The notes below the pieces were generated by a model. That model had not been told where the DNA came from. It saw only the letters and a program-made list of their open reading frames with translations, and searched no databases. A stretch of 64,000 bases of DNA from Aedes albopictus (lineage: Eukaryota; Arthropoda; Insecta; Diptera; Culicidae), in contig NC_085137.1 of NCBI RefSeq assembly GCF_035046485.1, positions 136,776,703-136,840,702 of the forward strand. The letters run 5' to 3'. Shown piece after piece: positions 55,889 through 64,000 of the stretch (position 1 is the first letter of the stretch; each line of letters opens with the position of its first letter). The position numbers and the translations under genes are program-made.

Positions 55889-56115
55889 AAATTTATAGCA
55901 ATCGAACGAACCATTTTGGCTGTGCAGATTTTTGAATATTTTTGAACCATTTTCACATACACCCTTTTGAAAAGTTAGTCGTGATTCAAAATAAAAATTT
56001 GATATCGGAAAATGACGATTTAGATGGAACTTAAAAACTGTGCAAAGTTTCAGTTCAATAGAAAATCATGAATTAAAAAATTTCCTTAATTTTGATGCTG
56101 TTGCTTGGAATCGCT

Positions 56116-56505
56116 CACTCAGCCAAATAAACATAAGATTTTTATAAGGCCCAACTTATGAAATGGCCTTTAAACAATTCATAATGATCCGAATGAATTT
56201 CATAAGGCCACTCTATGAAGTAAAATCGTCTCACAGTTTGGCTTTTATACTTGTTTGGCAAAATGATATTCTCAAGCGTCGGTAGACGTGTGGATAAAAT
56301 ACGAGCTCAGTGATCCCGACGTTCGTGGATCTAATCCAGTCTGCATTATTTTAAGATTTTTTGCTCTTTTCATAAGTCTATCTTATGAAATTTGTCATTA
56401 CAAGAACGAACAATTTTCATAATGTATTCTTATGACATCCATAATTTTATGTTATGGCAAATTTTCATAAGGTATTTCGATGAATTTCGTTGGTTTCGCT
56501 GAGTG
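56116..56505. mobile_element. ~390-bp MITE with CACTCAGC ends
   Basis: The ends are CACTCAGCCAAATAAAC and, inverted, CACTCAGCGAAACCAAC. Subterminal words 'cttatgaaat' and 'ttcataagg' recur in both orientations (56,150-56,215 and 56,375-56,480). It lies directly against the right end of the long-TIR element. No duplication is evident, and the superfamily is undetermined. Confidence 0.6.
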
Positions 56506-56632
56506 TTGGGCACAAACACGGGTGTGTTGTGGATTGACATCTAAGCCGAAAGAGAGATGGTTCTTGAAACAAGGAATGTTCATGGTGAGGGCGCGGGTTC
56601 AGTTTGGCTTTCTATTACGCAGAATTATTGCC

Positions 56633-56706
56633 GGTTCTGTGGCTTAGTTGGTTAAAGCACCGGTTAAAGCGAATACGGGGTCGTGGGTTCGAATCCCACC
56701 AGAACG
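56633..56706 (+). pseudogene. tRNA-like sequence with damaged anticodon arm
   Basis: Acceptor strand GTTCTG pairs with CAGAAC; T8, G9, a D stem GCTT/AAGC and A14 fit. The T arm GTGGG-TTCGAAT-CCCAC is perfect. The anticodon arm is wrong: 19 instead of 17 bases, with only CCG/CGG pairing and an extra copy of the D-arm word GGTTAAAGC inside it. The A-box region resembles metazoan tRNA-Thr. A run of ~17 T begins at 56,710, which would terminate pol III. It is a tRNA relic or SINE head rather than a working tRNA. Confidence 0.65.
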
Positions 56707-56784
56707 CAGTTTTTTTTTTTTTTTTTCAAAAAATCATCTCTCAATTTGTCAATTAGCAACATTCTGTGCCCTCTAACTACAAGT

Positions 56785-57130
56785 TTTCCTGCATACCAGC
56801 TGGCTTGTTAGTTTTCAGCTGGTGAATGACATGTTTAACTTCCATGAGCGTGAAAGTTGGATCATTTCCGTTTTCTGCTGCTGATGTTGTCGTTTCCTCT
56901 AGCTTTGGTCCACCGTGCCGATGTTCTCCGCGCCGTTCAGGTACTCATCATAGTGCTGCTTCCACCCTTCAATTTCCTCACGCTCGTTGTCATGAGACTC
57001 CCGTCCTTATCCTTGTAAATTTAGGTTTGCTCCGCGGATGCAGCCCTTGCGGTATGCGTTGAGCGTCTAGTAGAACTTCCTGTTTTCTTGAGAATGTTAC
57101 GGGCAGTTCCATTTCCTCACTTCTTCTAGA
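56785..57130 (-). pseudogene. LINE linker-region fragment
   Basis: Minus-strand translation gives 'SQENRKFY', stop, 'TLNAYRKGCIRGANLNLQG' and, after frame changes, 'EEIEGWKQHYDEYLNGAEN', the usual sequence between endonuclease and RT in AP-endonuclease LINEs ('..KFYQ..N..RKG...', then '..RW..HF..LLN'). The plus-strand frame 56,826-57,062 is its shadow. No catalytic domain is included. Confidence 0.7.
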
Positions 57131-57955
57131 TGGAGTTTCTTCTTCTTATTCTTATGAATTTCACATTTTTCCTATTTTCCTTAGAATTATTGGTTTTCAC
57201 CATGCATCAAATATTCGAGGAACTCCTTCACTGCAGTGCTCTGTCATCATTGTTTTATATGTCTTTAAATTGTTTTCCCGGTCTTTGTACATTACTTAGG
57301 AAAGTAATTCTCTCATCTAGATGTAGTTTCAATTTGTAGCCATTCTTCACGTATACGTAACATTCACACATTATCACCCAGCCAAATGCACATCAGAGCT
57401 ATCATCTTCGTTGAAATACAGGTAATGATCACGACGACTCCCACAGCCTTACCCAACCTCACCTGAAGCCCACCCGACTTCCCCTGCGCACCACACCGAT
57501 TGCAATCAGCGTCGTCCATAATAAACATCAACATTTGCGGATAATGAAGCCACCTCGCGCCTAGCTAATGATGACAACGTTAACGGGCCATGTGCGGCGC
57601 GGAGATGGTGACGCTTGATGACGAACAGCGAAAACAACAACAGTAGGTAACGGCGCGTCAACAATGGAACGTCAAAAAATATATTACAACTTTTTTCCTA
57701 TCCTGTCAACGATCTCCACCTGTTGATGAGTATGTGAGCTAAAAATTAGCTTTTCGCACAGCTTGCTACGGACCGATTCCGGTCAGTCAGTCAGCATTCA
57801 GTAAGCGAGCGCACTCCCCGTGGGGTCGGAAAATTAACAGTATTCAGCTCATCAAAGTGGGTGGCAGCCTGCCTTTCTTGCCCGTAGAATGCATTCGTTT
57901 TTTTTTTCGAAATTCTGAAATTTCTATGAATTCATCCACGGTGCAAAACGGTGAG
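57131..57955. other. Unique-looking stretch, no recognised gene
   Basis: 57,360-57,900 has higher GC and words such as 'cggtcagtcagtcagcattcagt' near 57,780, reminiscent of an arthropod initiator context, but no coding exon or TATA box at the right spacing is evident. It could belong to a promoter or 5' UTR. Confidence 0.3.
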
Positions 57956-58680
57956 TCGATAAGGAGAGCGTCCAACATAGCTCTGGTCCTCAAAAGTTCC
58001 TACCTCATGCTTCCACGGGTCAAGCGATGACAAAGACCACCAGCACATACGAGGCGGTTGAATTCGTGTACTTGGGCTCACTGGTGACCGCCGACAACGA
58101 CATCAGCGGAGAAATTCAGAGACGTATTATGGCAAGAAATCGAGCTTCCTTTGGACTCCACTGAAATCTACGATCAAACAAAGCTCGCTGTCACACGAAG
58201 TTGACTATCTACAAAACGCTGATTTGACTGGTAGTCCTCTATGGGCAGGAATCATAAATCCAACGTGCAGAAGATCAACGCGTCTTTGGAGTTTTCGAAC
58301 GGAAGGTGTCGCGTACCATCTACGGCGAAGTGCCGATGGAAGACGGGAATTGGAAAAGGCGAATGAACCACAAGCTGCATCAGCTGCTGAGAGAACCAAC
58401 CATCGTCCATACCGTGAAAATCGGGAGGCTACGGTGGGCGGGTCACGTCATCAGGATGTTGGATAGCAACCCGACTAAAATGGTTCTCGAGAGTCATCCG
58501 ACCGGAACAAGAAGACGTGGTGCGCAGCAAATTAGATGGGTCGATCAAGTAGAGGACGATCATTTAGACCATATATATTGTCGCAAAAACCTTAATCCTC
58601 GCAACAGCCCTCTTCGACGCCATTGCGTCGTCGTCGCTCATCACTTCCGATTAACTAGGGCTGCAGATCCACGGAATTAG
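57956..58680 (+). pseudogene. LINE C-terminal fragment
   Basis: Plus-strand translation: 'VEFVYLGSLVTADNDISGEIQRRI', 'RASFGLH', stop, 'KLTIYKTLI', stop, 'LVVLYGQES', stop, 'RVFGVFERKVSRTIYGE', 'GNWKRRMNHKLHQL', 'KIGRLRWAGHVIRMLDSN', 'RRGAQQIRWVDQVEDD'. The order is exactly that of the region downstream of the RT palm in AP-endonuclease LINEs. At least three stops are present; the open frame 58,306-58,680 is its longest surviving piece. The first ~90 bases also occur at 10,251. Confidence 0.85.
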
Positions 58681-59780
58681 CTACATAAATTATTGAATTT
58701 TATGATTTTCCGTTACGCTTTGATAACCGCGCGTTAGTTATAGGAAGGTTTGCCCTGCTTCATACCAAGATATCTATGGATAATTTTTAAACAGTTTTTT
58801 TTAATACCACCAGGTACAAATGAGGGAAGGATGTAACCTCCGCGCATCGAGGCCCACCACCGGGGTCTAACTAGAGATGAGTTCGTTATTTTATGCATGG
58901 GTGTGTGGGATTTTATTTCCTTCGTCGCGCTGTGGCCACTCCGGTTGTTCACTGATAGTTAACGAACTAACAGCGAACCATTAACACTTTCCTCATTATG
59001 ATAGTGGTAATTAATGAGCCCGGGTTGGGTTAAGCGCCGTGCAAATCAGGCACACCGATCTCCTCCGGTCGTAAAATCGGTAACGAGATGCTCACTGGTA
59101 GGAGGCAGACAACATGCTGTAATATTTCATAGAAAGCTTCAGAATTTGGGGTTTTTCATTCTGACTGTTTGTTGATAAATTATCATGCACAAGCTTGGTG
59201 CTCAATCTCATCGAACACGGTCACCAAAGCTGTCGACCAAACCTGTTCCACCCAAACAAAAAAAAAAGTTGCGCAAATTTAATCTCCATATCCGCAAAAC
59301 CATATCGAACAATTTATAAATCAAAAGTCGCACAACATTTGCGGTTTTGGCATTCCGGTGCACCGGAGCCAATCAACAGATTATAAGCCACGCCACACAC
59401 AAAATCCCCCTCGCGACTCCATTCGTCCCAACTGCTGCTGCTGCAACGCTATCGTATTGTGCATTTATCGTTGTCTCGTTGTCGTTTTTGCTGCGGCTGC
59501 CTCCGGGGCCAACCGTGGCTTTGTCCACCGTTCCACACCATTCTAGAGCGGAGGCTCAGTTTCAACAAATATCGAAAATCATCATCAATAATTTTTATTA
59601 ATATGTTTTTTAACTAATGAGGATGATATATGTTTGTTTTCATTAATTACAAAATGATTAATGACCGCCGGTTGTGGAATCGCGCTGTGCGACGACGAAC
59701 CCTCGGCTTTGTGTTGCTTTTCCATTCGTTTGGCTGCTTTTGTCGTTCTATGCTCGCACTGGCTCAGCATCAACCAGGTA
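58681..59780. other. Unique-looking stretch, no recognised gene
   Basis: No TE termini or domains. Frames at 59,195-59,601 overlap in different registers. Part (59,390-59,530) is GC-richer with 'ctgctgctgc'. It may be host intergenic or regulatory DNA. Confidence 0.35.
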
Positions 59781-59782
59781 TA

Positions 59783-59880
59783 CAGGGGATGACCAAAATG
59801 TTTGGGATAGGCAACTTTTTTTCTCCCACAAAAAAATTCAACATGCTGTAACTTTTCATAGAGTGCATCAAAAAATCTCA
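59783..59880 (+). mobile_element. Truncated copy of the CAGGGGATGGCCA palindromic element
   Basis: 'caggggatgaccaaaatgtttgggataggcaac' and 'ttcaacatgctgtaacttttcatagagtgcat' match the left ~100 bases of the 31,323 element. The similarity stops abruptly at about 59,880, so only one end survives. Confidence 0.82.
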
Positions 59881-59909
59881 ATTGCCATTCAATTATTTCA
59901 CTATTAGCG

Positions 59910-60081
59910 AACGTCCATAAATTACGTCACGGAAAAAAATGCTCATTTTCAACACCACCTACCCCTTATGTCACACTGTTTGTATGAGACCTCTAAAATA
60001 TATATATATGTATAGGTCGTCATACTTTGCTGAACCCCCCCCCCCCTCCTTCTTAAAAGCGTGACGTAATTTATGGACGTT
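59910..60081. mobile_element. 172-bp MITE, AACGTCCATAAATTACGTCA ends
   Basis: The first 22 bases, AACGTCCATAAATTACGTCA plus CG, are exactly inverted at the right end. A C run near 60,036-60,048 and an ATAT tract lie inside. No duplication is apparent. The minus-strand frame 59,949-60,155 crosses the right end and is not a gene. Confidence 0.8.
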
Positions 60082-60492
60082 TCCTTTCGTCTGTTGCACC
60101 TCGTAATATTACGAGTATCTCTATGTGTTGCTAGTTGTGTGTCTACTGGCTCCAATGTATTTTGAAGGGGTCGCAGTATCTGTATATCTCTAGATATTTT
60201 TTTGTAGCGAAAACACGCAAAAAATAATATACGCTACTCTTAGAGCATCTTCGTGCATTTCTGATAACTTAAAAACATTCACTTGGTGATCTATGTCATC
60301 CAAACTATTCTGGATTTAAGACCTTAAAGCTCTACAAGCTCTACTCTTATATCTCTTTACCTTATCGGTGTGAATCTTTCATGATTATTTCTGTCGTATC
60401 TTATTATATTACGAGAATATCTATGTGTTGTTATTTATGCGTCCACTAGCATACAAATGATCTTCATATTTAGTATTTCGAAGAATGGATCA
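60082..60492. repeat. Diverged ~300-bp direct duplication
   Basis: 'attacgagtatctctatgtgttgctagttgtgtgtctactgg' at 60,108 is repeated at about 60,405 as 'attacgagaatatctatgtgttgttatttatgcgtccactag'. A perfect 16-bp palindrome CTCGTAATATTACGAG occurs at 60,100-60,115. The function is unknown. Confidence 0.6.
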
Positions 60493-60494
60493 TA

Positions 60495-62236
60495 GACCTG
60501 TTCACTTTGAAACTTTTTTTCTCCGATTCTCCGTGACACATCAAATTATCAATCCACATGTAAAACCAAGTCTTCAGTCCAAAATTGAGCCAAATTGAAG
60601 AAAATTTAAAGGTGTATCAAATCGATTTTGTGTTTTTTTAGCCGTTTTCACAGAATTTTACTCAGAAATTCACAAAATTGCTCCAAAAAGATGCCGGAGA
60701 TACCGTTAAGATATAGTTAGAACAATACTCTACAATTTTGCCGAAGACACTACGGTGTTAAAATTGCGTATTTCGAAGTTATTCAACAATTTTAGTTAAA
60801 AAATCACGAAAAAACACTAAATTTTTACGATTTTACATATAAAAGTCATGTAATTTGACATTGTTTTAGGTGACTAAATTAATTAGCGATTACTCCTTTG
60901 TGTAACGAACATTTCGTTCATACATCGTTTTTGTATAGGAATTCGTTTTCATTGACTAATTATCAAAAGTATGTCACGTTGATACTAAAAATCGCACAGA
61001 GTTACCAGCACGAATTAAAACAAAGTTACCCATGATTAAGACGTCATGCCATCGTATTCTAATGTCTTTAGATTTAAGTATCAGAAATGGTGCAGATGTT
61101 AAGGCTCGAGCTTGCGGATCAGAAGGTCCCAGGTTCAAGCTCAAATACATGATAAACTTTTTTTTTCTTTCTTTGTAGCAGTTAGGATGATGGATCTGCC
61201 ATGACTTACACGCAATCTCCCAAAGAATAATGATCGGGACCTGCCAATTAAGCCCATTTGAGGACTAGCTAGATATTTAGTTTATACTTGTTGACAATAA
61301 ATCGTGTCGACGATATCAGCTGGGCGAAATATTGACCATCTGTTTGATAATGATCAATTTAGCTAAAACAATTCAATACGATGATGGAACTGCTTCTGGA
61401 TGCAACATTTTACAGACAACTGTGGGTGGAGCTTACTTGTTATCTATCTACCCACAAATCAGCACAACTACACGATGAAGGGAAACTTCATTCTCACCAT
61501 CCACTACGGTTCCGAAACAATGCTATGATTCCAAATTGCAAAGAGATGCAGTGCGTAGTTTCATTAACTTATAGCAGGATCGAGACGCAAAAAAATGCTA
61601 TTCCAGACTCGAACCTTGAATCTTTGAATCCACAATCTCGTGCTCAACCAACTGCATCAAATTTAAACTGATGCAGATGGGACAAAGAAGTGTAATGACG
61701 TTTAAATCATGGGTAACTTTGTTTTATTTTATGCTGGCAACTCTGTACAATTTTTAGTCTCAACGTGACAAACTTTTGATAATTAGTCAATGAAAACGAA
61801 TTTCTACACTAAAATGATGTATGGACGAAATGTTCGTAACACATAGGAGCAATAGCTCATAAAATTAGTCACCTAAAACAATGTAAAATTACATGACTTT
61901 TACATGAAAAATCGTAGAATTATTGTATTTTTTGGTGATTTTCTTACGAAAATTGTTGAATAACTTCGAAATACGCAATTTAAACACCGTAGTGTCTTCG
62001 GCAAAGTTGTAGAGTATTGTTCTAACTATATTTTAACGGTATTTTCGGTTCCTTTTTGGTGCAATTTTCTGGATATTGAAGTACATTTTCGTGAAAATGC
62101 TCGAAAAAACACAAAATTGATTTGATACACCTCTAAACCTTTATCAATTTGGCTCAATTTTGGACTGAAGCCTTGTTTTTGCATGTGGATTGATAATTTG
62201 ATGTGACACGGGTAGGTCAAAAAAAGTGAACAGGTC
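60495..62236. mobile_element. 1.74-kb TA-flanked element with ~550-bp TIRs
   Basis: The ends are GACCTGTTCACTTT in inverted orientation with TA at 60,493-60,494 and 62,237-62,238. The arms, 60,495-61,050 and 61,697-62,236, run in register through 'ccgaagacactacggtgt' and 'catgggtaactttgttttatt'. The central ~640 bases include a SINE-like head (61,085-61,150). No transposase is recognised; the frame 61,381-61,671 has no known motif. Confidence 0.85.
61080..61160 (+). repeat. tRNA-like SINE head
   Basis: 'tggtgcagatgttaaggctcgagc' (A-box-like) and 'ggtcccaggttcaagctc' (B-box-like GGTTCAAGCTC), followed by a T-rich stretch at 61,159-61,175. This is a tRNA-derived sequence in the centre of the long-TIR element. 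Confidence 0.45.
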
Positions 62237-62299
62237 TAATGTATATCTAACCACGGGATTTTTTTTAAGTACCCCAAGATTTCCTCCAGCATTTGTGGT

Positions 62300-62690
62300 C
62301 AGGGTGCAAAATGTTCAAAGTCATTGACTGAAAACAACACGAATTTGATTATTTCTGCACTCAATATTCAAAACAAACATTTTCATTTTCGCTCTTCCTT
62401 TTCACACAGTCAGTCATTTCGTGGTCATTGAATATGAAGCCGATCGAGAAACATCTTCATAATTACCTACGTTTATGGGTACGATTCCCACTAAAAACGC
62501 TCCACGACAATCAAATGGGACAAGATCTGTGTAAAGTACCATCAAATGTAATCGAAACGGATATATTTTATCAGCAATTTAACACTATGGAACTTGTTTA
62601 CAAATATTCATTGACTTTCATTCAGTTGACAAATAATGACTATCGAGCAGCTGACTATGAATATGCAGGCGAGTGAATGAAAATTGCCAC
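62300..62690. mobile_element. Possible MITE, GGGTG-type ends
   Basis: 'gggtgcaaaatgttcaaagtcattgactg' on the left and 'gcgagtgaatgaaaattgccaccc' on the right form an imperfect inverted pair. No duplication was found. The plus-strand frame 62,428-62,676 lies within and is probably incidental. Confidence 0.45.
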
Positions 62691-62739
62691 CCGGTGAACT
62701 ACAGCGCGTCTGCTTGAAAATTATGTGCACTGTTTGTGG

Positions 62740-63545
62740 TAGAGTACCCCCAGGATTTCTCTGATAATTTCTCCATTATTGCTCCGGAAATCACTGCATA
62801 AATACTCTGGAAATTCCCTCCAGGACCCCTACTCCAGGTGTTCTCCAAGAAGTTTTCCAGCAACAATGCATGCTTCTCTTCAGAATTCTAAAATCACTAG
62901 GCATTCCTCCAGAAGTTTCTCCGGAATTATTTTCAGCAGCTGTTCTGAATTTTTTCCAGGAGTTTCTCAGGAATTACTCCGAACGAAACTTTCAAAAAAT
63001 CCTGCAGAATTTCCTCGGGAATTCCTCCAGGAGTTCCCCGGGATTTCTCCAGGAGTTCTCTGAAAACTTCTTCAGGTAATTTTCCCAAGAGTTCCTCTAG
63101 AAATTTCTCCTGAAATTCGTCCAAGATTCCCCCAAGATTCCTCCAGCAATACCTGCAGGACTTTCTTTAGGAATAACTGCTTATTCTAGGAATTCCTCCA
63201 CAGTGTCCTCCAGAAATTGTTCCCGGAATTCCTCCAGCAATTCCTACAAAGGTTCTTCCAGGAATTCCTCATAGGGATTCCTCCTCAAATTCTTCACGGG
63301 ATTTATTTTGTCATTTTTCCAGGAATTGTACAAGAAATTCCACCACGAATTCTTCCATGGGTGCCTCCAGAGATTTTTCCAGTGATTCAACCAGGAATTC
63401 ATTTTCCAGGGATTCAACCAAGAAGTCATTTTCCAGGGATTGCTCCTGTAATTTTTACAGGGATTTCTCCATGAAACCCTGCATGAATTCTGCTAGAAAA
63501 TCCTACAGAGATTTCACCAGAAATTCCTCTTAGGATTCCTCAATC
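62740..63545. repeat. GGAATTCC-type tract, inverted orientation
   Basis: 'ttcctccaggagttccccgggatttctccaggag', 'ttcctacaaaggttcttccaggaattcctc': units correspond to the right (inverted) half of the 38.5-41.1 kb array but are diverged. The S/F/P-rich frames at 62,779-63,124 and 63,217-63,474 are by-products. Confidence 0.65.
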
Positions 63546-63574
63546 ATGTGATGTTGAACATTGTCATATTGTCC

Positions 63575-63830
63575 ATCACGAGAAAACATTTCCTGTAGCG
63601 CTACGACATCGACCCCGGCTCTTAAGTAAATTGATAAGTTTGCGGGTGCTCCCGACGAAGTTGACTGATTGACAATTTCACGTACCTACCACTACTAAGT
63701 GGACTTGCAATCGCGAGTCCTTTTTATTCGCTGAGGTCGTTGCCATTGATATCCTTTCCAATTGTCTTTTACTGGCTTACCATGTGGAGCAGACGCTTGC
63801 GGCTTGCAGAAGTCAGTAGTCCTCGAATGC
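63575..63830 (-). pseudogene. Possible LINE AP-endonuclease N-terminal fragment
   Basis: The minus strand encodes 'GVDVVALQEMFS', close to the metal-binding 'ADIVALQE' block of LINE AP-endonucleases, preceded by 'NLSIYLRAG'. Farther upstream 'DINGNDLSE' is only weakly reminiscent. Stops interrupt it. Identification depends mainly on one motif. Confidence 0.5.
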
Positions 63831-64000
63831 TACAAGAATTCGAGCTTCTCACTGTATCTCTTTTTATCTGAAGTGCCAACTGCAAAGCCGTTCATAATGT
63901 ATTATCAACTGACCTTGGTTCGTTCCCCGACATTTTCCGTTGAATTTCTCGCTTCCTTGCTTTAGTTGCTTATAAGTAAAAACTGTTGCGTTTTCGTCGT
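63831..64000. other. Unidentified window end
   Basis: No element or frame recognised in the last 170 bases; it may continue the LINE fragment beyond the window. Confidence 0.3.

Larger units (their letters stand above)
53401..56115. mobile_element. Long-TIR DNA element, ~2.7 kb
   Basis: 53,401-53,900 faces 55,600-56,050 as an inverted repeat (for example 'ttagataactaaatgatgattcctta' near 53,606 and 'taaggaatcaccatttagttatctaa' near 55,850). The right side contains an extra copy of the same ~318 bases (55,253-55,570 and 55,571-55,888). The middle holds a hAT-like MITE and a short Cys-containing frame at 54,805-54,990 ('LRICTSCRLDF'), possibly a relic of a transposase N-terminus. Outer ends appear to read GAGCGA, but no duplication is clear; a MITE abuts the right end. 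Confidence 0.7.

Noticed and set aside
56633..56706. Functional tRNA gene
   Set aside because: The anticodon arm cannot form a five-pair stem with a seven-base loop, although the other arms look sound.
62428..62676. Small conserved protein
   Set aside because: It lies within a probable MITE, has no known motif and no supporting context.

Overview
The window looks like non-genic chromosomal DNA from a culicine mosquito, most likely Aedes. This is inferred from the repertoire: a Penelope-like element, an R4/Dong-type LINE inside a TAA microsatellite, tRNA-derived SINEs, very many MITEs with TA or 8-bp target duplications, and long tracts built on a GGAATTCC-type short repeat. The species cannot be settled from the sequence alone. 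I found no host protein-coding gene I would defend. Nearly every long open frame is either a transposon relic or an artefact of repeats whose period is a multiple of three.

Layout. 0-2.4 kb: mostly unique sequence with a pogo-like foldback MITE. 2.46-5.16 kb: a 5'-truncated Penelope-like element (RT plus GIY-YIG endonuclease, minus strand) closed by a ~734-bp inverted copy of its own 3' end and flanked by an 18-bp direct repeat. 5.2-7.3 kb: low-repeat sequence. 7.3-9.06 kb and 21.24-23.74 kb: two copies of a complex repeat ('element A') with ~150-bp internal units; its reversed end recurs at 10.6-10.98 kb. 10.98-13.31 kb: a long-TIR DNA transposon with a broken transposase-like gene, invaded by two copies of a 77-bp palindrome and one MITE. 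13.4-14.06 kb: an ATGGCGG-rich minisatellite. 14.1-16.5 kb: unique DNA. 16.5-21.2 kb: decayed short-repeat DNA with MITEs. 24.3-25.8 kb: a 5'-truncated R4/Dong-like LINE between two TTA tracts. 25.8-34.9 kb: decayed short repeats, a SINE, two related ~920-bp palindromic TA elements and a third MITE family. 34,913-41,272: a 6.36-kb hAT-like element with 8-bp target duplications that splits a SINE and carries a huge 24-bp tandem array changing orientation near 38.49 kb. 41.5-51.6 kb: decayed repeat, MITEs, three LINE fragments and two stretches of unique DNA. 51.6-64 kb: LINE fragments on both strands, three long-TIR elements or MITEs, a tRNA-like relic and a final short-repeat tract.

The pieces do not form a pathway. 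They form an insertion stratigraphy: several elements sit inside others, and a paired arm or sister copy often preserves the empty site, so the order of events can be read directly. The most unusual objects are the compensatory 77-bp palindromes at 12.0 and 12.9 kb, the satellite-bearing 6.36-kb hAT-like element, and the Penelope inverted arrangement.
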